Shown here: positions 61,355 to 64,000 of the stretch, one piece after another | Numbering within the stretch: the stretch's first letter is position 1 | Layout of the letters: every line of letters starts with the position of its first letter | Origin: Ruegeria lacuscaerulensis | GTDB taxonomy: Bacteria > Pseudomonadota > Alphaproteobacteria > Rhodobacterales > Rhodobacteraceae | Direction of reading: 5' to 3' | DNA: 64,000 nucleotides | Assembly (NCBI RefSeq): GCF_013034685.1 | Contig: NZ_WQGO01000008.1 | Span: forward strand, 1-64,000 | Notes under the pieces: generated by a model | Seen by the model: the letters and a program-made list of their open reading frames with translations, nothing else | What the model was told of the DNA's origin: nothing | Databases searched by the model: none | Made by a program: the position numbers and the translations under genes

Positions 61355-62251
61355 ATGAGTAATATTGATTTTACCGATCTGGACGGCAAGGTCCTTCGTG
61401 TCTTCCTGACCATTCTCGAGGAAAGCTCGGTCTCGAAGGCGGCCGACCGGTTGGGCGTCACGCAATCGGCCATCAGCCATACGCTGGCTAAGCTGCGGCA
61501 GGTTCTGGGCGATCCGCTATTCGTGCGCTCGGGCCAGGGCCTGACCCCGACCGAGCGCGCCTTGGCGCTGAAAGACCCGGTTCAGCATGTTCTGGACGGG
61601 ATGCGCGCCCTGACCGAAGACCGCCCCTTTGATCCGCAAGCCGAACAGATGCAGATCCAGATCGCCACCAACGACATGCCGCGCGAGTTGATCTTTCCCA
61701 CTCTGCTTCGGGCCGCGCGATCTGAAGGCATTGGCCTGCATCTGGGGTTCATCCCATCGGGCGTGCCGGACCCGGACCTTCTGCGCAGCGACCGATGCCA
61801 GTTGATGTTGACACCGCTTCCGCCCGACGGGCCGGACATTTTTCAAAAACGCATCCTCAGCAGCCCGCTGATGATCTTCTATGACGCCGCACAGCGCAAA
61901 CCGCCGGACAGTTGGGACGTCTATTGCAGCACCGAACATGTCGAGGTGCGGTTCGCCGATGGTCGAAGCTCGCGCGCGGTGATGCGCGGCGTGGACCAGA
62001 GCCAGATCAGACCGCCCACCGTCACCCTGCCCCATTTCAACGCCATCCCGTCCTTTGTGAAAGGCAGCGACCTAATCTCGACCGACACCGCCTTGATGAA
62101 ACGCGGGCCGTTGGCGGCGCTGGATTGCGCGCCGTTGCCTTTCACGTGTGAGGAGGTCTCGATCTACATGGTCTGGCACCAGAGATCGGCGAATGACCCG
62201 GCCCATCGCTGGCTGCGCGGCCGGATCGAACGGATTGCCGCCGCACTATGA
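61355..62251 (+). CDS. LysR-family regulator of the dehalogenase locus
   Basis: A 298-residue LysR protein with the helix-turn-helix VSKAADRLGVTQSAISHTLAK and then LFVRSGQGLTPTERA, typical of the NodD/PcpR/LinR-like branch whose members often sense aromatic or halogenated aromatic compounds. It is divergent from rdhA with a 77-base gap, the classic LysR arrangement, so it is the likely activator of rdhA and perhaps of the molybdenum hydroxylase genes. Its stop lies 11 bases from the converging oxidase gene. Confidence 0.9.
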   Translation: MSNIDFTDLDGKVLRVFLTILEESSVSKAADRLGVTQSAISHTLAKLRQVLGDPLFVRSGQGLTPTERALALKDPVQHVLDGMRALTEDRPFDPQAEQMQIQIATNDMPRELIFPTLLRAARSEGIGLHLGFIPSGVPDPDLLRSDRCQLMLTPLPPDGPDIFQKRILSSPLMIFYDAAQRKPPDSWDVYCSTEHVEVRFADGRSSRAVMRGVDQSQIRPPTVTLPHFNAIPSFVKGSDLISTDTALMKRGPLAALDCAPLPFTCEEVSIYMVWHQRSANDPAHRWLRGRIERIAAAL

Positions 62252-62261
62252 AGGGGGCGGT

Positions 62262-63533
62262 TTAGAACCGGGCTTTGATGAGATGCGTCAGCGCCGCACC
62301 GGTCTCAAAATATGCGCGCCGCAGCCCGGTCCAGCTTTCGCGGTATCCCTCAACTGGCGGAACGGGCAGGAGGGCGGGATCATCGCGTAGCAAACTGTCG
62401 GCCATCTGGCGACCAAAAACAGTCCCCGGCCCGATCCCACGCCCTGAAAACCCGTGCGCCGCCAGCGCATTCGGGCCGATCCGCGTGATTTTCGGAATGT
62501 GGTCCGAGGTCATTGCGATCCGCCCGTGCCAACCTTGCACCAAAGGCTGGTCGGCCAGCTGCGGATAAAGCGCCGCTATCTTGCGTTTCGCCCACGCCTT
62601 ATGGGCACTGCTTCCTGCATGACCAAGATCCCCCATCGCGCCGATGATGAACCGCCCGTCCTGATCCAGCCGGAAAGACGTCATGATCAACCCGGTATCC
62701 CACGCCCCTTCGCCCCCGCGCAGGATACTGGCGCGCAGGTTGTCCGACAAAGGGGCCGTGGCAAACTGAAAGTAATAAACCGGCACATAGGCGGGCGCGG
62801 TATCCGGCATGCCCCGGTGATAGGCATTCGTGGCCTGTATCAGAGCCTTCGCCCGGACAGAGCCTTGGGCTGTTGTGAGGATCCAGACATCGCCATCATG
62901 GGACAGAGAGAGAACCGGACTATGCGTAAAGATCTGCGCCCCGGCCTGAGTCGCGGCGCGGGCCAAGCCCCGCACATAGGCCAGTGGCTGAATCGTTCCC
63001 GCCCGCGGATCGAAAAGCGCCCCGTGAAAGGCTGCGCTGCCGGTGCGTTGCCCGGCCTGATCGGTGCTCAACAGCTCCACTGGCGCGCCTGCCGCCTTGA
63101 GCTGCGCATGGCGGTTTTGCAAGTCCTTGAACCCCGCCCCCGAATGCGCGCAATGCAGGGTGCCGTTGCGGACAGGCTCGCAATCGATCCCGTGCAGCGC
63201 GATCAGGTCGAACACGTCCCCCGGTGCAGCGCCCAAAAGGTCGATTAGGCGATTGCCCGCCTCGGCCCCGAGATGCGTCCGGATCTCGTTCGGTGGCAGC
63301 CATAGCCCCGCATTGGCAAAGCCCACATTGCGACCCGACCCACCATGCCCGATCTCGTGCGCCTCTAGCAGCGCCACCGACGCCCCCGATTGTACCGCCG
63401 TCAAAGCCGCAGAGCAGCCCGTATAGCCGCCACCGATCACGGCAAGATCGACTGTCAGATCGTCGGTCAGAGGGGTTCTGGCCACATGCTCGCGGCAGGT
63501 GTTCAGCCAGAGGGACTGGTCATGGTCGCTCAC
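62262..63533 (-). CDS. FAD-dependent amine/amino acid oxidase (PuuB/DAO-like)
   Basis: A 423-residue DAO-fold flavoprotein: VIGGGYTGCSAALTA for FAD, then EIGHGGSGRNVGFANAG, and late SGRGIGPGTVFGRQMAD, all seen in the gamma-glutamylputrescine oxidase/glycine oxidase group. It would oxidise an amine or amino acid with release of an imine and H2O2 or reduced quinone. The GTG at 63533 follows AAGGAGCCCGAT and is preferred over the ATG at 63551. It converges on the LysR gene. No puu genes lie near; a link to the dehalogenase locus is not shown. Confidence 0.85.
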   Translation of the reverse strand: MSDHDQSLWLNTCREHVARTPLTDDLTVDLAVIGGGYTGCSAALTAVQSGASVALLEAHEIGHGGSGRNVGFANAGLWLPPNEIRTHLGAEAGNRLIDLLGAAPGDVFDLIALHGIDCEPVRNGTLHCAHSGAGFKDLQNRHAQLKAAGAPVELLSTDQAGQRTGSAAFHGALFDPRAGTIQPLAYVRGLARAATQAGAQIFTHSPVLSLSHDGDVWILTTAQGSVRAKALIQATNAYHRGMPDTAPAYVPVYYFQFATAPLSDNLRASILRGGEGAWDTGLIMTSFRLDQDGRFIIGAMGDLGHAGSSAHKAWAKRKIAALYPQLADQPLVQGWHGRIAMTSDHIPKITRIGPNALAAHGFSGRGIGPGTVFGRQMADSLLRDDPALLPVPPVEGYRESWTGLRRAYFETGAALTHLIKARF

Positions 63534-63572
63534 ATCGGGCTCCTTGCGCATGCGCGGATCATCAGGGCTGTG

Positions 63573-64000
63573 TCAGCCGGTTGCAAGCGCGCGCTGATCT
63601 TCTCGCCCCATGGCGATCAGAAAGGGCTGTGCGTCCTGCTGGGCCTGAAACGCGGATTTATCCCCTATCCCGCGCCAATCAGCCAGAACCAGCGACTGCG
63701 CCACCGCCCCACCCAGGGTTGTCCCCGGTCCGGTAACAATGAACAGATCAGGCGCAAACTCGCGCGCGGCTGTCTGGATGGCGCGGGTGAAATCAAAGGT
63801 CTCGGTGACTTGATGTCCCAGCGTGTAGTCCCACAGCGCTTGGGTGTCCGTCGCCCCTGGCCACCAGATTTTTCCACGCCCATCGATCAGAGGGCGTTCA
63901 GGCTGGTCAAACATGTCCGCAGACAAACGCGCCCGCCCTTCGGCGGCAACCGGCGCTTGTAGCGCAGTGTGAAACGCGGCGTGGTTTGCCAAGCGCATGG
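63573..64000 (-). CDS. Malonyl-CoA:ACP transacylase-like protein, truncated by the window edge
   Basis: The C-terminal 142 residues of a protein that runs off the right edge. The segments MRLANHAAFHTALQ, PLIDGRGKIWWPG and IVTGPGTTLGGAVAQSLV match the FabD-like (ACP S-malonyltransferase) group in Rhodobacteraceae. The His of AAFHT would be the second catalytic residue; the GHSxG serine motif lies outside the window. The ATG near 63998 is an internal Met and not a start. Stop at 63573, 39 bases from the oxidase gene on the same strand. Confidence 0.7.
   Translation of the reverse strand, partial: MRLANHAAFHTALQAPVAAEGRARLSADMFDQPERPLIDGRGKIWWPGATDTQALWDYTLGHQVTETFDFTRAIQTAAREFAPDLFIVTGPGTTLGGAVAQSLVLADWRGIGDKSAFQAQQDAQPFLIAMGREDQRALATG

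Overview
The window looks like chromosome from a marine alphaproteobacterium of the family Rhodobacteraceae (Roseobacter group, Ruegeria-like). The base composition is moderately GC-rich, and the gene order small basic protein-murA-DUF2948-hisD-UPF0262-LMW phosphatase-infA-maf-rng-yacG-tRNA-Phe is typical of that family. The species assignment is inference from gene content only. There are no rRNAs, no CRISPR arrays and no intact insertion sequences. Four complete tRNAs (Phe, Thr, Met, Trp) and one decayed tRNA fragment are visible.

Region 1 (1-10.3 kb, mostly minus strand) is a housekeeping block: cell wall (murA), histidine (hisD), translation initiation (infA), Maf pyrophosphatase, RNase G-like and YacG. 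Accessory single genes are interspersed: two GNATs, an NTF2-like protein, a nitrilase-family amidase and a DxD glycosyltransferase. Region 2 (10.3-12.2 kb) holds tRNA-Thr, a membrane acyltransferase and an unknown protein. Region 3 (12.7-22.7 kb) looks like a quaternary-amine module: a BCCT transporter, a GcvA-like LysR regulator, a Rieske oxygenase with the glutamate bridge found in betaine and carnitine oxygenases, and an FAD/GcvT dimethylglycine/sarcosine dehydrogenase-like protein. A Baeyer-Villiger-type monooxygenase and an alpha/beta hydrolase follow.

Region 4 (22.7-39.2 kb) runs from an intact tRNA-Met to a degenerate copy of the 3' half of the same tRNA. It starts with a decayed nitronate monooxygenase gene and carries a catabolic gene set. 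The minus-strand genes are a BASS symporter, acyl-CoA ligase, GMC alcohol dehydrogenase, esterase and fatty-acid hydroxylase-like enzyme. LysR and AraC regulators follow, then a plus-strand run of two tautomerase-superfamily proteins, aldehyde dehydrogenase, OYE-type reductase, GFA protein, an SDR lacking the catalytic Tyr, a DsbA-type isomerase, an ABM protein and a thioesterase. I propose it is an old tRNA-associated catabolic island.

Region 5 (39.2-45.1 kb) is an iron locus: imelysin, Bfd, Bfr, a di-haem DHOR protein, a second imelysin and DUF1513, preceded by a TGA-N9-TCA palindrome of RirA (IRO) type over a promoter. Region 6 (45.2-51 kb) is a polyamine operon (speA, carboxy(nor)spermidine dehydrogenase, nspC, agmatinase) giving an arginine-to-spermidine route that does not need S-adenosylmethionine. 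Region 7 (51-54.1 kb) has a LysR regulator, lptF, tRNA-Trp and a DUF374 acyltransferase.

Region 8 (54.1-62.3 kb) is the most unusual. It holds a molybdenum hydroxylase (FAD, 2Fe-2S and Mo subunits plus a private MoaD-like protein). Upstream in the same direction lies a single ~1070-residue protein that fuses a cobalamin-type reductive dehalogenase (two 4Fe-4S sites, duplicated core) to a phthalate-dioxygenase-reductase-like flavin/NAD/2Fe-2S module. This is the architecture of self-sufficient aerobic catabolic reductive dehalogenases. A LysR gene is divergent from it. The window ends in a DAO-type oxidase and a truncated malonyltransferase-like gene.
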